Part shown: positions 1 to 7,285 of the stretch, in pieces
How the letters are laid out: every line of letters starts with the position of its first letter
Position numbering within the stretch: the first letter of the stretch is position 1
NCBI GenBank assembly: GCA_003152325.1
Contig: PLZX01000375.1
Span: forward strand, 1 to 35,569
Origin: Bryobacterales bacterium
GTDB lineage: Bacteria; Acidobacteriota; Terriglobia; Bryobacterales; Bryobacteraceae
Direction of reading: 5' to 3'
DNA length: 35,569 nucleotides
Made by a program: the position numbers and the translations under genes
The notes under the pieces: generated by a model
What the model was told of the DNA's origin: nothing
Database searches by the model: none
The model's input: only the letters and a program-made list of their open reading frames with translations

Positions 1-386
1 TCACGCAGCGGCAGGCTTGCGAAAAAGCCAAACCGCTTTGGAAAATCGCTCACCACCTTCGCCCCATAGTCGTTGGCTTTCCGTGCGAGGCTGCGGGCCT
101 TCTCCGAACCATCGTAGATGTATTCCGACGGAACGACGAACGAGAGAATGGAGGTCTCCGTGCCGTATTTGTCCATCACGGCGAGGGATGTTTCCGGTGT
201 CCACTGGCTGTTCTGGATGTTTGGCTGGAACGCCGGTAGCATGTGATGGTGCACGTCAATCCTGCCGCGCTTGGCGGTCTGTCCCCGCATCGATCCAACC
301 GCGCCGGACGCCGCACAAACTCCCGCGGCTGCGAAAGCTCTCAGGAAATCTCTTCTGCCGCTGCCGTTTCGATGGTGGGTATGCAT
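1..386 (-). CDS. Tat-signal amidohydrolase, 5' part only (runs off window)
   Basis: This is the start of an amidohydrolase-2 (TIM-barrel metal-dependent hydrolase/decarboxylase) gene; the C-terminal two thirds lie beyond base 1. It is not in the ORF track because it has no stop in the window. I start it at the ATG at 386, preceded by GGAG. The N-terminus holds a twin-arginine motif (RRDFLRAF) and an alanine-rich hydrophobic stretch. The mature part begins with the metal-site motif DVHHHMLP, followed by NSQWTP and EYIYDGSEKA. These blocks match the amidohydrolase at 18917-19942 almost word for word, so the two are close paralogues. Related enzymes act on aromatic acids or lactones (ACMSD, gamma-resorcylate decarboxylase); the substrate here is unknown. 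It is divergent from the gene at 595. Confidence 0.85.
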   Translation of the reverse strand, partial: MHTHHRNGSGRRDFLRAFAAAGVCAASGAVGSMRGQTAKRGRIDVHHHMLPAFQPNIQNSQWTPETSLAVMDKYGTETSILSFVVPSEYIYDGSEKARSLARKANDYGAKVVSDFPKRFGFFASLPLR

Positions 387-594
387 TTGTGCTCCATGTA
401 GCGCCTAAATTTACGATACAAGCGTATCAAAAATGCTGCAGAGTAATACAGGCGCAATGCGGAACCTTTGCCGGCGTGGCCCTGGCGACCCTTGTTATCT
501 TATCCCACCGGCTGTATACTCTTATTTTAGGACGACTGTATCGTATTGTGGTTCAGCGCTAGGGCTCGAGCTCTGGCGGATCGGAGAAGGTTCG
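387..594. promoter_or_regulatory. Divergent intergenic region with GATAC-N4-GTATC palindrome
   Basis: This 208-base gap separates two divergent Tat-protein genes. It contains a perfect 14-base inverted repeat, GATACaagcGTATC (415-428), 29 bases upstream of the amidohydrolase start. A half-site, GTATCG, lies at 538-543 upstream of the gene at 595. The same core recurs in other catabolic intergenic regions of the window (10384, 17398, 27913), so it is a candidate operator. No small gene is visible here. Confidence 0.5.
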
Positions 595-1488
595 ATGTTG
601 GATAAGAGTAACCTCTCACGGCGGTCATACCTATCCGGCACGTTGCTTGCCGGGCTAGTCGCAGCGGCAGCCAGACCGCTCTCGGCGCTCGGAGCGTCCG
701 GCGCCTCTCCCGTTCCTTCCGACAGCAAGATACCGATCGGGCTTGAACTCTTTTCCGTGCGCAACGATCTGGCAAAAGATCTGAATGGTACTATCCGCCG
801 CGTGGTAGCGATGGGTTTCCCGATCCTCGAGTTCTTCGGTCCTTATTACCAGTGGACACCTGCGCAAGCCAAGGACGTTCGGAAGCTCATGGATGACTTG
901 AACGTCCGGTGCCTCTCCACTCACAACGATGTTGCGGCCTTTACGCCCGCAAGCCTACCGAAAACCATCGAATTGAACAGGATTCTGGGCGCTCATTACA
1001 TAGTGATGGTCCGCCGCGAGCCGATCGATAGTATGGATGCCTGGAAACGCGACGTCGCCGATGTGCTGACCGCCGCCAACAACACGCTGAACCAGCACGA
1101 GATGCATGCGGCCTATCATAATCACGAACAGGAATGGCTGCCCATCCAGGGCAAGCTGCCGCTGCAGGTCATCGCGAGCAACACGCCCGCCGACGTGATG
1201 ATGCAGCTGGACGCCGGCACGTGTTTGAAAACCGGCAACGATCCGATTGCCTGGATTGAAAGAAACCCTGGCCGCACCAAATCGGTTCACCTGAAAGAGT
1301 GGACTCCGACGCGAGGCTATCGGGCAGTTCTGGGAGACGATGGCGTCACACCGTGGAGCAATCTTCTCGCCGCGGCGGAAAGCGTCGGTGGAGTGGAGTA
1401 CTACATCCTGGAACAGGAAGAATGCGATTTCGAGCCGATGGACGCTGTGAAGCGAGGCTTGGCGGTCTTTAAGAAGCTGCAAAGCTGA
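595..1488 (+). CDS. Tat-exported sugar phosphate isomerase/epimerase-like protein
   Basis: A 297-residue protein of the xylose-isomerase-like TIM-barrel superfamily (AP-endonuclease 2 fold), which includes sugar epimerases and 3-keto-sugar enzymes. The ORF track start (433) is too early: ATG 595 follows GGAGAAGG and gives a Tat signal at once (SRRSYLSGTL, then a hydrophobic alanine-rich segment). The barrel begins at about residue 40 with GLELFSVRND. Motifs fitting the usual metal ligands are YHNHEQEW, QLDAG, SVHLKEW and YILEQEE. It is the first gene of a five-gene operon, and the next gene starts 15 bases downstream behind a strong Shine-Dalgarno. The context suggests handling of oxidised (3-keto) sugars; the exact substrate cannot be told. 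Confidence 0.85.
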   Translation: MLDKSNLSRRSYLSGTLLAGLVAAAARPLSALGASGASPVPSDSKIPIGLELFSVRNDLAKDLNGTIRRVVAMGFPILEFFGPYYQWTPAQAKDVRKLMDDLNVRCLSTHNDVAAFTPASLPKTIELNRILGAHYIVMVRREPIDSMDAWKRDVADVLTAANNTLNQHEMHAAYHNHEQEWLPIQGKLPLQVIASNTPADVMMQLDAGTCLKTGNDPIAWIERNPGRTKSVHLKEWTPTRGYRAVLGDDGVTPWSNLLAAAESVGGVEYYILEQEECDFEPMDAVKRGLAVFKKLQS

Positions 1489-1503
1489 AGCAAAGGAGGT
1501 CAC

Positions 1504-2466
1504 GTGGATAGTTCACGCAGGTTGTTCTTGCGATCCGGCACGGCACTCGCCGCTGCGATCTCCGCATCGTCATCGTCGATGGCTGCGCCACAGCAGGATC
1601 CCAGCTTCTTCAAGCCGCCCGAAATCCTGCCGCCCATCCCACCAGCCTCCGCCCTGCAAGTTCCGAAGATCAAGTTCGGAAACGTGGAGGTGAGCCGGGT
1701 TGTGGTCGGCTGCAATCCCTTCTACGGCTGGTCGCACTTCAACAGCACCCTGGACACGGTGATGAAGGAATGGTACACGCAGGACCGCGTCTGCGATGTG
1801 CTGCACCAGTGTAATCGTTTCGGCATTACCGCGTTCAATTACCTGCACATCGGCCGCGCGCTGGCGGACTTCGAACGATTCCGCGCCGAAGGCGGACACA
1901 TGCACTTGATTGTCCAGGGAGTGGGTGATCCACAACCAGTGATCCAGGCGCTCAAGCCGCTTGCCATTTATCATCACGGCGAAATGACGGACCGCGCTTT
2001 CCTAGCCGGCAAACTGGATACCGTCCGCGAATACTGCAAGAAGCTGCGGCAAGCCGGCGTGCTGGTGGGCGTGGGATCGCACAAGCCGGAAGTCATCGCG
2101 CAGGTACAGGAAGAAGGCTGGGATGTCGACTTTTTCGCCGGCTGCGTATACAATCGCTCGCGCACGCCGGACGAACTTCGCAAGCTGCTGAACGGGCACG
2201 TGCCACTCGCGCCGCCCGATGTGTATCTGGATACCGACCCGCCGCGCATGTACGCGGTGCTACGTCAAACTAGCAAGCCTTGTTTCGCGTTCAAGATCCT
2301 CGCCGCCGGACGCATCGACACGGCGGAGGGCCTGGACCAGGCATTCAAAACGGCATTTGCAAGCATCAAGCCAACCGACGGCGTTTTCGTCGGCATGTTT
2401 CCGCGAATCAAAGAACAGGTGAGAGACAACGCTGAGCGTGTCCATCGCGTCCTGGTGAGCGATTAA
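1504..2466 (+). CDS. Tat-signal TIM-barrel protein, aldo/keto-reductase-like
   Basis: A 320-residue protein that starts at GTG 1504, right after AAAGGAGGTCAC, an almost ideal ribosome-binding site. The N-terminus carries a twin-arginine signal (SSRRLFLRSGTALAAA), so export by Tat is expected. The mature protein starts with a proline-rich linker, then KFGNVEVSRVVVGCNPF, which resembles the first strand of aldo/keto reductases. Later segments (GVLVGVGSHKPEVIAQ, KPCFAFKILAAGRI) fit strands of such a barrel. I cannot point to a convincing AKR catalytic tetrad, so the activity is uncertain and it may be a non-reductase relative. It lies in an operon with isomerase-like and deglycosidase-like genes, which suggests sugar processing. 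Confidence 0.8.
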   Translation: MDSSRRLFLRSGTALAAAISASSSSMAAPQQDPSFFKPPEILPPIPPASALQVPKIKFGNVEVSRVVVGCNPFYGWSHFNSTLDTVMKEWYTQDRVCDVLHQCNRFGITAFNYLHIGRALADFERFRAEGGHMHLIVQGVGDPQPVIQALKPLAIYHHGEMTDRAFLAGKLDTVREYCKKLRQAGVLVGVGSHKPEVIAQVQEEGWDVDFFAGCVYNRSRTPDELRKLLNGHVPLAPPDVYLDTDPPRMYAVLRQTSKPCFAFKILAAGRIDTAEGLDQAFKTAFASIKPTDGVFVGMFPRIKEQVRDNAERVHRVLVSD

Positions 2467-2504
2467 GCTTGACCATGGCTGTTCCAACAACAGGAGAGCA
2501 CTCT

Positions 2505-3707
2505 ATGCAATACCAAAAGCGGGTCGCCCTCGGATCGATCCTCACGGCCCTGGCCTTTTGCATCACTGCGTACGGGCAGGAGCCTCCCGCCAACGCGGCG
2601 TACCAGGCGGAATTAGAGCGGCAGTGGAGGGCTCACCCGACCTTGACTCTCGGCTCGCCCGCCCCGGATTTCCAGCTACCAGGGATCGACGGTAAGACAC
2701 ACACGCTCGGCGAATATAAAGACAGTCCTATCCTTGCGATTCTGTTTACCTGCAACCACTGCCCGGCGGCCCAGATGTATGAGGCACGGATCAAAGGCAT
2801 GGTGAAGGAATACGGGCCGAAGGGCGTTGCCATTGTTGCCATTCAACCCAATGCCCCGGCCGCGGCCGGGCCACGCGAAATGAACTACACGGATGTCGAA
2901 GACACCCTGGAAGGCATGATCATCCGCGCGCAATTCCGCCATTTCAATTTTCCCTACGTTTACGACGGCGAAACGCAGGCGGTGGCGGAAAAGTTTGGGC
3001 CGAAGGCGACGCCGCACTTATTCCTGTTCGACAAGGACCGGAAACTTCAATACGAAGGCCGCGTGGACGACAACATGCGCGAAGCGCTGGTGAAGACCAC
3101 CGATGCCCGCAACGCCCTGGATGCCATGGTGGCGGGCCGGCCGGTTCCCGTGGCGCATACGGCCGTGTTCGGCTGCGCGACCAAATGGAAATCGCAGGTG
3201 GAGGGAAAGCAGCGCGAAGCGAAAGAATTTGCCGCATTGCCGGTGACCCTGGAACTGGCCACCGAGGAATTGCTCAAGAAACTGCGCACGAATCCTACAG
3301 GCAAGGTACTGATGATTAATCTCTGGGCCACCTGGTGCGGTCCCTGCGTCTCGGAATTTCACGACCTGCTGACGACATTCCTCTGGTATCGCAGCCGTGA
3401 TTTCGAACTCGTCACTGTATCCACTGATTCGCCGGATGCGAAGGCCACTGTCCAGAAGTTTCTTGAGAAGGAGCACTCAGCCGTCCGCAACTACCAGTTC
3501 GCCTCCGACGACATCTACGGACTGCAGGCAGCCTTTGATCCAAAGTGGGAATCGGGCGTCCCCTTTACGATGGTCCTTGCCCCGGATGGCAAAGTGATCT
3601 ATCGCGAAGAAGGCGAGGTGAACCTACTCGCCTTGCGCCGGGCGATCCTCGCCAATCTGCCGGACCAGGCCTGGGTGGGGAACGCCGCATATTGGGCCCA
3701 GCAATAG
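2505..3707 (+). CDS. Exported protein with two thioredoxin-like domains (AhpC/TSA + TlpA type)
   Basis: A 400-residue secreted protein. ATG 2505 (MQYQKR...) is preferred over the TTG at 2469 because CAGGAGAG precedes it and a Sec signal peptide (hydrophobic core VALGSILTALAFCI) follows at once. Domain 1 (about residues 45-210) is a redoxin fold with the CxxC motif CNHC, preceded by TLGSPAPDFQLPG. Domain 2 (about 250-390) is TlpA-like with the classic WCGPC motif in NLWATWCGPC. Proteins of this kind reduce disulfides or detoxify peroxides in the periplasm. Why one sits among sugar catabolic genes is unclear; it may support folding or redox state of exported partners. A hairpin-rich 167-base gap separates it from the next gene. 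Confidence 0.88.
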   Translation: MQYQKRVALGSILTALAFCITAYGQEPPANAAYQAELERQWRAHPTLTLGSPAPDFQLPGIDGKTHTLGEYKDSPILAILFTCNHCPAAQMYEARIKGMVKEYGPKGVAIVAIQPNAPAAAGPREMNYTDVEDTLEGMIIRAQFRHFNFPYVYDGETQAVAEKFGPKATPHLFLFDKDRKLQYEGRVDDNMREALVKTTDARNALDAMVAGRPVPVAHTAVFGCATKWKSQVEGKQREAKEFAALPVTLELATEELLKKLRTNPTGKVLMINLWATWCGPCVSEFHDLLTTFLWYRSRDFELVTVSTDSPDAKATVQKFLEKEHSAVRNYQFASDDIYGLQAAFDPKWESGVPFTMVLAPDGKVIYREEGEVNLLALRRAILANLPDQAWVGNAAYWAQQ

Positions 3708-3718
3708 CTACAACCAGG

Positions 3719-3744
3719 CTGGCATGCCATCTTCCGGATGCCAG
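3719..3744 (+). other. Intergenic hairpin (7-bp stem)
   Basis: CTGGCAT (3719-3725) pairs with ATGCCAG (3738-3744) across a 12-base loop, just after the stop of the double-thioredoxin gene. There is no T-run behind it, so it is more likely an mRNA-stabilising or processing element than a full terminator. Confidence 0.35.
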
Positions 3745-3786
3745 GATGGAAATCCCCGGATTAGAGGGAGCACGCTTGAAAGAGTA

Positions 3787-3812
3787 AGGTAGCCGTGTGC
3801 ACACGGCTGCCT
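3787..3812 (+). repeat. Near-perfect 26-bp palindrome
   Basis: AGGTAGCCGTGTG is followed immediately by CACACGGCTGCCT, a 13-bp inverted repeat with one mismatch and no spacer, centred on GTGTGCACAC. It lies 62 bases before the start of the deglycosidase beta gene. It could be a regulator site, a cruciform-forming repeat or a dispersed intergenic palindrome of this genome. I found no second full copy in the window. Confidence 0.4.
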
Positions 3813-3874
3813 CTACCAGTTACCAGCGAGGCAAGGGACTTTCGACATCCTTGCCTGTCCTTTGGGAGAAAACG

Positions 3875-4375
3875 ATGTTCGAAAAGTACATGATTTGTAC
3901 CCGGGACTTTGGCAATGTGTCCAGCAATGGACAAGTAACCGGTTTCCAGGTGAAGATTCGCATCAACTACTACCGCGGGTGCTACCTGTCTATGATCGAT
4001 ACGCTCCGATTGGTTGTCGACGGACAGGAGTACCCAACCAGTCATATGATGTTTTCGGTTCCCGAACACGGCCCGAATGTCACCAGCCCGGCAAAGGTCT
4101 ATACATTCGCTGAATTGGCCAAGGCAACTGCTGTCAGATGGTTCTTTGGGGATGCCGCTACGCTTACCGTTGAGAAACCCGGCGGGCTCTCGACAGGTAT
4201 GCACAACCTGCAACTGGGCCTCTTCATCCGCAACTCCTACGTGCCCCGGTTCGATCCGGAAGGCCTGTTCTCCTTCTTTGGCGGCGGAGAGCGCGGCGCG
4301 AATGGCGCAACGGGTTACGGCATTCCGCCCAACCCGCTGCCCCTGGTGGCCAGTAAGAGAATGAGCCTTGTGTAG
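3875..4375 (+). CDS. C-glycoside deglycosidase beta-subunit-like protein (DUF6379 type)
   Basis: A 166-residue protein that I place in the DUF6379 family, the small beta subunit of bacterial C-glycoside deglycosidases (DgpC/DfgB/CarB type), which cleave 3-keto C-glycosides together with a TIM-barrel alpha subunit. I start at ATG 3875, behind GGGAGAA, not at 3797 as in the track. Family-like segments are FEKYMI at the start, FQVKIRINYYRG, LRLVVDGQEY and EKPGGLSTGMHNLQL. The parallel protein at 12871-13512 shares YRG, LTVDG and TGGL at matching places. No signal peptide is visible, although its alpha partner 23 bases downstream appears to have one. The family call rests on motif recognition without a database search. 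Confidence 0.7.
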   Translation: MFEKYMICTRDFGNVSSNGQVTGFQVKIRINYYRGCYLSMIDTLRLVVDGQEYPTSHMMFSVPEHGPNVTSPAKVYTFAELAKATAVRWFFGDAATLTVEKPGGLSTGMHNLQLGLFIRNSYVPRFDPEGLFSFFGGGERGANGATGYGIPPNPLPLVASKRMSLV

Positions 4376-4398
4376 CGAGAAAAGGAGACATACAAACC

Positions 4399-5475
4399 GT
4401 GACACGAAAAGATTTCTTGAAAACTGTTGGCGCCTCGGCCATAACTGCTGCCGTCTCGTCATCCTTTAACTCCGCGGTTGCCGCTTCTGCAAACGCGCTA
4501 CTCAAGCGCGGAGTCACTCTGTACAGTTACCAGGAGGCGTATTATACGCACGAGATGTCTCTGGAGGATTGTCTTTCGGAGGCTTCGACCATCGGCGCCA
4601 CCCACATTCAAATCCTCCCCGAAGAGATGGTCCCCGATTTCCCCAATCCGTCCGACCGATGGCTGGGCCAGTGGAAAGATTGGATGGCCAAGTATCACCT
4701 GGTTCCCGACACGTATTGCCAGTTCCAAGATACAGTGCTCATGAAGGGTGTTGATCAGTCGCTGGACGACGGATTGGCGATGCTGGAGAGGGATCTGAAA
4801 CTTGCCAATCGCATGGGCCTGACCAAAATGCGACTGTTGATCGGGACCGATCTTACCGTAGCCGAGAAAGCTATTCCCTTAGCGGAAAAGTACAACGTGT
4901 GGATGGGTTTTGAAATTCACGCACCAGCCAAGCTGGACTCCAAGCTGGTTCACCGCTGGATCGAAATTGCCGACCGTAATAAGACCAAGCACCTGGGACT
5001 GCTGCCCGATTTCGGCATATTTCAGAGCAAGCCTTCACGCGTCCAGCGTGACCGGTCGATTCGGGATGGCCTGCTAACCGAAAGTATCGCCCATTACGTC
5101 GAAGAAGAGTGGGCAAAGAAGACCCCAAAGCAGGCGGTGGCGGCGGAAGTGGCCAAGCGGAACCCGAAGCCGGGCGACACGCAGTATGTCACTTCGATTT
5201 ACAACATTCACATGGAGGACCCGAAGATGGTCGTCCAACTCAAGGGATACATTCAGAACATGCACACCAAGTTCTGGGAGATGACCGAGGATTATCACGA
5301 GTATTGCATCCCCTACGAACAGGTGATCCCCGTGCTGCTAGAGGGAGGCGTTGAGGCGTCTCTCTCCAGTGAATACGAGGGACAGCGCTCCACGCAAGAT
5401 GTGTCAACCACTGACGAGTGCGAACAGGTCCGCAGGCACCACGTCATGCTGAAGCGCTTGTTGGGCGAAGCGTAG
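4399..5475 (+). CDS. C-glycoside deglycosidase alpha-subunit-like TIM-barrel protein with N-terminal signal
   Basis: A 358-residue xylose-isomerase-like TIM barrel. Start is GTG 4399 behind AAAGGAG. The N-terminus (TRKDFLKT then ASAITAAVSSS) resembles a Tat signal with the R-K variant, or a Sec signal. The barrel begins with GVTLYSYQEAYYTHEMSLEDCL. Likely Mn/metal ligands lie in FEIHAP, LLPDFGIF, HTKFWEM and SSEYEG, the E-D-H-E pattern of this superfamily. It directly follows a beta-subunit-like gene, the arrangement known for C-glycoside deglycosidases. A second alpha-like protein without a signal is encoded at 12014-12865. It could also be an ordinary sugar isomerase. It is the last gene of the operon and converges with the IclR gene 21 bases away. 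Confidence 0.72.
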   Translation: MTRKDFLKTVGASAITAAVSSSFNSAVAASANALLKRGVTLYSYQEAYYTHEMSLEDCLSEASTIGATHIQILPEEMVPDFPNPSDRWLGQWKDWMAKYHLVPDTYCQFQDTVLMKGVDQSLDDGLAMLERDLKLANRMGLTKMRLLIGTDLTVAEKAIPLAEKYNVWMGFEIHAPAKLDSKLVHRWIEIADRNKTKHLGLLPDFGIFQSKPSRVQRDRSIRDGLLTESIAHYVEEEWAKKTPKQAVAAEVAKRNPKPGDTQYVTSIYNIHMEDPKMVVQLKGYIQNMHTKFWEMTEDYHEYCIPYEQVIPVLLEGGVEASLSSEYEGQRSTQDVSTTDECEQVRRHHVMLKRLLGEA

Positions 5476-5496
5476 ACTGGAGTAGGGAGACCGAAC

Positions 5497-6324
5497 TCAA
5501 CCGGCCACGGGAGCGGACCGGCCCTTCACCGACAGCAGTTGCTGTAAATCCCCGGCGCATCGCCGTAAGGATGCGACCAACTCATTCTCAATCACGTCGA
5601 AGCGTACTGTCGGTACTGGAATCGAGATGGCGGCCAGTTCGCCTTCAAGTCCCATCACTGCAGCTCCGATCGCGCTAATTCCCTCCGAATGATCCTCCCG
5701 GTCATACGCAATACCGGTCTTGCGTATTTGGGCCAGTTCCGCATCAAGTTGCGGCCAGGTGCGCGCGGCTGTGCCGTCGCTCGCCGTCAGACGGATGCGG
5801 AGTTTGAGACGGGCAAACGATTCGGGATCGAGAGCCGCCAGCATCGCTTTGCCGTTGGCGGTGCAGTGCAGCGGAAAGGAAACCCCCACCGCAGATACCG
5901 CCCGAAGACGATGCGTTCCCTGGACCTGGTCGACGAACACGGCTTTCACGCCATCGAGCAGCGCGAGATCTACCGTCTCCCCCGTCTCACGCGATAGTTC
6001 TTCCAAGTAGGGCCGGGCTAGCTGCGCCAGCTCAAACCGCACGGACTTGGCAATCTGCACCAGCGCCGGGCCCAACCGTACACGCGCGGTGGGAGAAGCG
6101 GCAATCAGGAAGTTCTCATCGTCCAGCGCTCCTACAATTCGCTGAACGGTGGAACGCGGCAAACTCAATTCCTTCGCCAGTTGGCCGAGGCTCAGCCCCT
6201 GGTTCTTTCCCTCAAGGGCACGCAGAATGTCGGCGGCCCTGGCAATTACCTGGATTCCCGGTCTCGCACCTGCAGACGTGGCGCGCGGAGACCGCCCTGC
6301 CGATCTTGCTTGGTCTTTTTCCAT
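5497..6324 (-). CDS. IclR-family transcriptional regulator
   Basis: A 275-residue regulator with the IclR two-domain plan. After a basic, probably disordered N-terminus of about 22 residues comes the winged helix (VIARAADILRALEG, LSLGQLAKELSLPRSTVQRI). The effector domain follows, with LARPYLEELSRETGETVDLAL, HCTANGKAMLAAL, GIAYDREDHSEGISAIGA and ISIPVPTVRF, all typical of the family. IclR proteins sense aromatic or sugar-acid ligands and bind short palindromes near catabolic promoters. As the only regulator gene in the 33-kb catabolic region, it is the natural candidate to bind the GATAC palindromes found in the intergenic gaps; that link is inference. The ATG at 6324 is followed by a charged MEKDQ start. 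Confidence 0.95.
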   Translation of the reverse strand: MEKDQARSAGRSPRATSAGARPGIQVIARAADILRALEGKNQGLSLGQLAKELSLPRSTVQRIVGALDDENFLIAASPTARVRLGPALVQIAKSVRFELAQLARPYLEELSRETGETVDLALLDGVKAVFVDQVQGTHRLRAVSAVGVSFPLHCTANGKAMLAALDPESFARLKLRIRLTASDGTAARTWPQLDAELAQIRKTGIAYDREDHSEGISAIGAAVMGLEGELAAISIPVPTVRFDVIENELVASLRRCAGDLQQLLSVKGRSAPVAG

Positions 6325-6330
6325 TTCCCT

Positions 6331-6345
6331 ATTAGTGTATCTAAT
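6331..6345. promoter_or_regulatory. Inverted repeat upstream of the IclR gene
   Basis: ATTAG-tgtat-CTAAT is a perfect 5-bp inverted repeat starting 7 bases upstream of the IclR start codon, and it includes a GTATC half-site (6337-6341). The position suits autoregulation of the IclR gene. Confidence 0.4.
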
Positions 6346-6430
6346 CGCGATGCACGCAAATCATTGAGGTATGCTGCATGGTTTCTTGAGTTTTACTGAT
6401 GGGTGCCGCCGGGCGGGTGGAAATGGGAGG

Positions 6431-7138
6431 CTATCGAGAGGAAATCGCTTCGGCCGGTCGATGGTTGAGCCGGAGTGACATTCGCAGGAGAGCAGAGCCG
6501 AGCGCCGCGAAATAGGAGTCAGTATACGGCACGCGGCCGCGTTCGTGGCCTTGCGGATTGTCCCAAGACTCAATCGGGTAGGCTTCGACAATCGTCCTGT
6601 AATCGAGGTACTGAACGCTGCTTGCTTCCTCGGCACACGCCGACATCTGGTCATTGAGCCGGTCGAAAAAGGTCTGATGAACTTCGCCGCTTTTCGGCGA
6701 CGGCGGACAAACGCAGAAAATCAAGGGAACTGCCATTTGGGAAGATATGGCGCGCACCGCGCGAACCAGTTCCTGGGCGTTTGCCTCGATCTGCGAAAGC
6801 CCCGCCTCGCCGTACTTTTCAATCTGGCCGAGGTCCTCCCAGCGAACCAGCAGGATGTTGATGCCATCGTGGTTTTGCGCGAACACACTGGTCAGGTCAA
6901 GCAGCGTCTGCAGGGGTTGGTTGTAAGGGGCGAACGCGACATCGGATACAGTGTCGTGGGCTCTCGCCCAGACATCCAGAACAGACTGTAGTGGAGCGGC
7001 ATTGAAGGTGGCGCTGATTCGAAATTCCTGGACAAACCTCGGGTTAGACGTGGCACTCCTTAAAGAGATCCAATAATGCAGATCCCACACGAAGATCTGG
7101 ACGAGTCCGTCCGGCGGGCTGGCAGTGTCATCGCACAA
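6431..7138 (-). CDS. Orphan FkbH-type N-terminal (SGNH-like) domain, possibly a gene remnant
   Basis: A 235-residue ORF whose sequence resembles the N-terminal domain found before the HAD (FkbH/HAD-IIIC) domain or inside NRPS/PKS proteins. Recognisable blocks are RISATFNAAPLQSVLDVW, FAPYNQPLQTLLD, DGINILLVRWEDL and, near the end, RVPYTDSYFAALGSAL. No HAD, carrier or adenylation domain follows, so it is either a stand-alone domain or what remains of a larger biosynthetic gene. The track start is a TTG at 7138. An alternative GTG lies in IFVWDLHYW, about 17 residues in. It has no link in function to its catabolic neighbours. The divergent promoter region 7139-7285 lies directly upstream. Confidence 0.6.
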   Translation of the reverse strand: MCDDTASPPDGLVQIFVWDLHYWISLRSATSNPRFVQEFRISATFNAAPLQSVLDVWARAHDTVSDVAFAPYNQPLQTLLDLTSVFAQNHDGINILLVRWEDLGQIEKYGEAGLSQIEANAQELVRAVRAISSQMAVPLIFCVCPPSPKSGEVHQTFFDRLNDQMSACAEEASSVQYLDYRTIVEAYPIESWDNPQGHERGRVPYTDSYFAALGSALLRMSLRLNHRPAEAISSR

Positions 7139-7172
7139 CTGCGAAAAGCTCGTCGTGTAGCGCTGAACAATA

Positions 7173-7208
7173 ACGGTACATCAGTACTGTTATATGATAC
7201 ATTATATC
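7173..7208. promoter_or_regulatory. Candidate operator cluster upstream of the Tat amidohydrolase
   Basis: Bases 7173-7193 hold a 21-base element (core GGTACATCAGTACTGTTAT) matching 19 of 21 bases at 17117-17137 near the TonB receptor promoter. It contains the inverted repeat GTAC-atca-GTAC. Directly after it comes GATAC-att-ATATC (7196-7208), a variant of the GATAC palindrome. The AT-rich stretch fits a promoter for the gene starting near 7286, and it shows that the track start at 7076 is too early. Confidence 0.5.
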
Positions 7209-7285
7209 TGAATCCATCCGGATGCGCAAGCAAAACAACGCCGTTTCCGATGGTGTGCGTCATCATCGCCCATGTCGAGGTGAAT

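Noticed and set aside
433-594. Extended N-terminus of the first isomerase-like protein
   Set aside because: The Shine-Dalgarno and Tat signal place the start at 595; the extension runs through the promoter region.
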